Of a DNA stretch of 64,000 bases, positions 63,411 to 64,000 are shown piece by piece (positions within the stretch are counted from its first letter, which is position 1; each line of letters starts with the position of its first letter). The position numbers and the translations under genes were made by a program. The stretch spans positions 457,306 through 521,305 of the forward strand of contig CAJNDS010002103.1 of NCBI GenBank assembly GCA_905221605.1. Reading direction: 5' to 3'. Source of the stretch: Symbiodinium natans. Its lineage: Eukaryota > Sar > Dinophyceae > Suessiales > Symbiodiniaceae. The notes under the pieces were generated by a model. It made no database searches and had not been told where the DNA came from. It saw nothing but the letters and a program-made list of their open reading frames with translations.

Positions 63411-63813
63411 TGCTATTGGGGCCAGGGGGACATTTGCAACCCAACTTTGTGGCAAAACTGGCAAAACCCTAAGTCCTAAACCACATGCTTAAGTCCCAAA
63501 GCATGCTGATAACTGATAAAAGGACATCCTAGGGATAGTATAACTACTAACAGTAGTACTTCTGCGAGAAAGATTCCCAACACCAGAAAACTAGTAACTA
63601 GTAATTCCAACAGTCAGAATGTCACTAATAAGACGAACCATACTAATCATATTACGAATACAAATACTGCTCATACAGCCACCTAAGCATATTTTGCGAA
63701 TAATACGACTCATGCCAAACATCCAAAACTAGTACTACTGAGATGCAAATACAGTTAAGTACAACAAAGGTACTTAAGACAAGGAAAGACGCACAACGGG
63801 CACGCCTATTTTC

Positions 63814-63826
63814 CTTGAGCCAAAAT
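63814..63826 (-). other. Possible relict spliced-leader end
   Basis: Minus strand ATTTTGGCTCAAG, about 400 b upstream of the candidate ATG at 63410. Confidence 0.4.
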
Positions 63827-64000
63827 ACAATCAGTCATCCGAATCTGCTCTCCTAACCCTACTTGGTATGTACAGCTAAACGGTGGTTTGGGGCCAGTTT
63901 AGTTAACTCCCCCCTTTAGGAGACAGAACGGTGAGACTGGACTAGCAGATTGAGGGCAGGTTGAAACCTGCGCTCAGTAGTGTTGCGCGGTCTGAAGGAC

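Noticed and set aside
1-64000. True chromosome end, because of the telomere-type heptamers
   Set aside because: Arrays are short, occur in both orientations throughout and alternate with exons; no long terminal array of one orientation at either edge.

Overview
This window looks like nuclear DNA of a dinoflagellate or a close alveolate relative. Three things point there. Short, GC-rich exons lie in a sea of plant-type TTTAGGG/CCCTAAA heptamers. A metallophosphatase gene whose exons can be joined codon by codon uses GC and GA as well as GT 5' splice sites, always with AG at the 3' site and usually AG|G. Finally, two 13-base matches to the 3' end of the dinoflagellate spliced leader occur. Nothing bacterial was seen (no operons, no ribosome binding sites), and I recognise no rRNA or tRNA.

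Layout. (1) About 0.8-21.5 kb, minus strand: more than 25 short exons (28-107 b) whose translations are rich in E, K, Q, R, L and A with heptad character. They read as part of one very large coiled-coil gene; its 3' end lies left of the window or is not seen. (2) About 23-30.6 kb, minus strand: a secreted Cys-rich protein gene starting with a signal-peptide exon at 30588. An array-poor block at about 25.0-27.7 kb carries broken plus-strand reading frames. (3) 31.36-37.5 kb, extending to about 40.4 kb, minus strand: a purple acid phosphatase-like metallophosphatase with all five metal-binding motifs in order and phase-consistent exon joins. (4) 41.3-43.8 kb, plus strand: a divergent gene of unknown function. 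(5) About 44.7-63.4 kb, minus strand: a second group of coiled-coil and Cys-containing exons, including five consecutive phase-matched exons at 54.3-55.0 kb. Whether groups 1 and 2, or all of group 5, are single genes cannot be decided from sequence alone.

Between exons the DNA is almost wholly repetitive: telomere-like heptamer arrays, at least eight families of short inverted-repeat elements of about 100-130 b, palindromes, a foldback-like element, minisatellites, microsatellites and long G or C runs. In groups 1 and 5 most exons have CCCTAAA on the left and TTTAGGG on the right of the + strand. For these minus-strand genes the intron RNA therefore begins with TTTAGGG and ends with CCCTAAA and could fold to bring its splice sites together. 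One element family (family 2) has clear 4-b target duplications. One copy sits exactly inside the phosphatase coding sequence as an intron, so intron gain by element insertion can be read directly from the sequence.

Caution: many GC-rich exons are open on both strands. Strand was chosen from splice signals, phase, composition and, for the phosphatase, family motifs. Exon edges are otherwise provisional.
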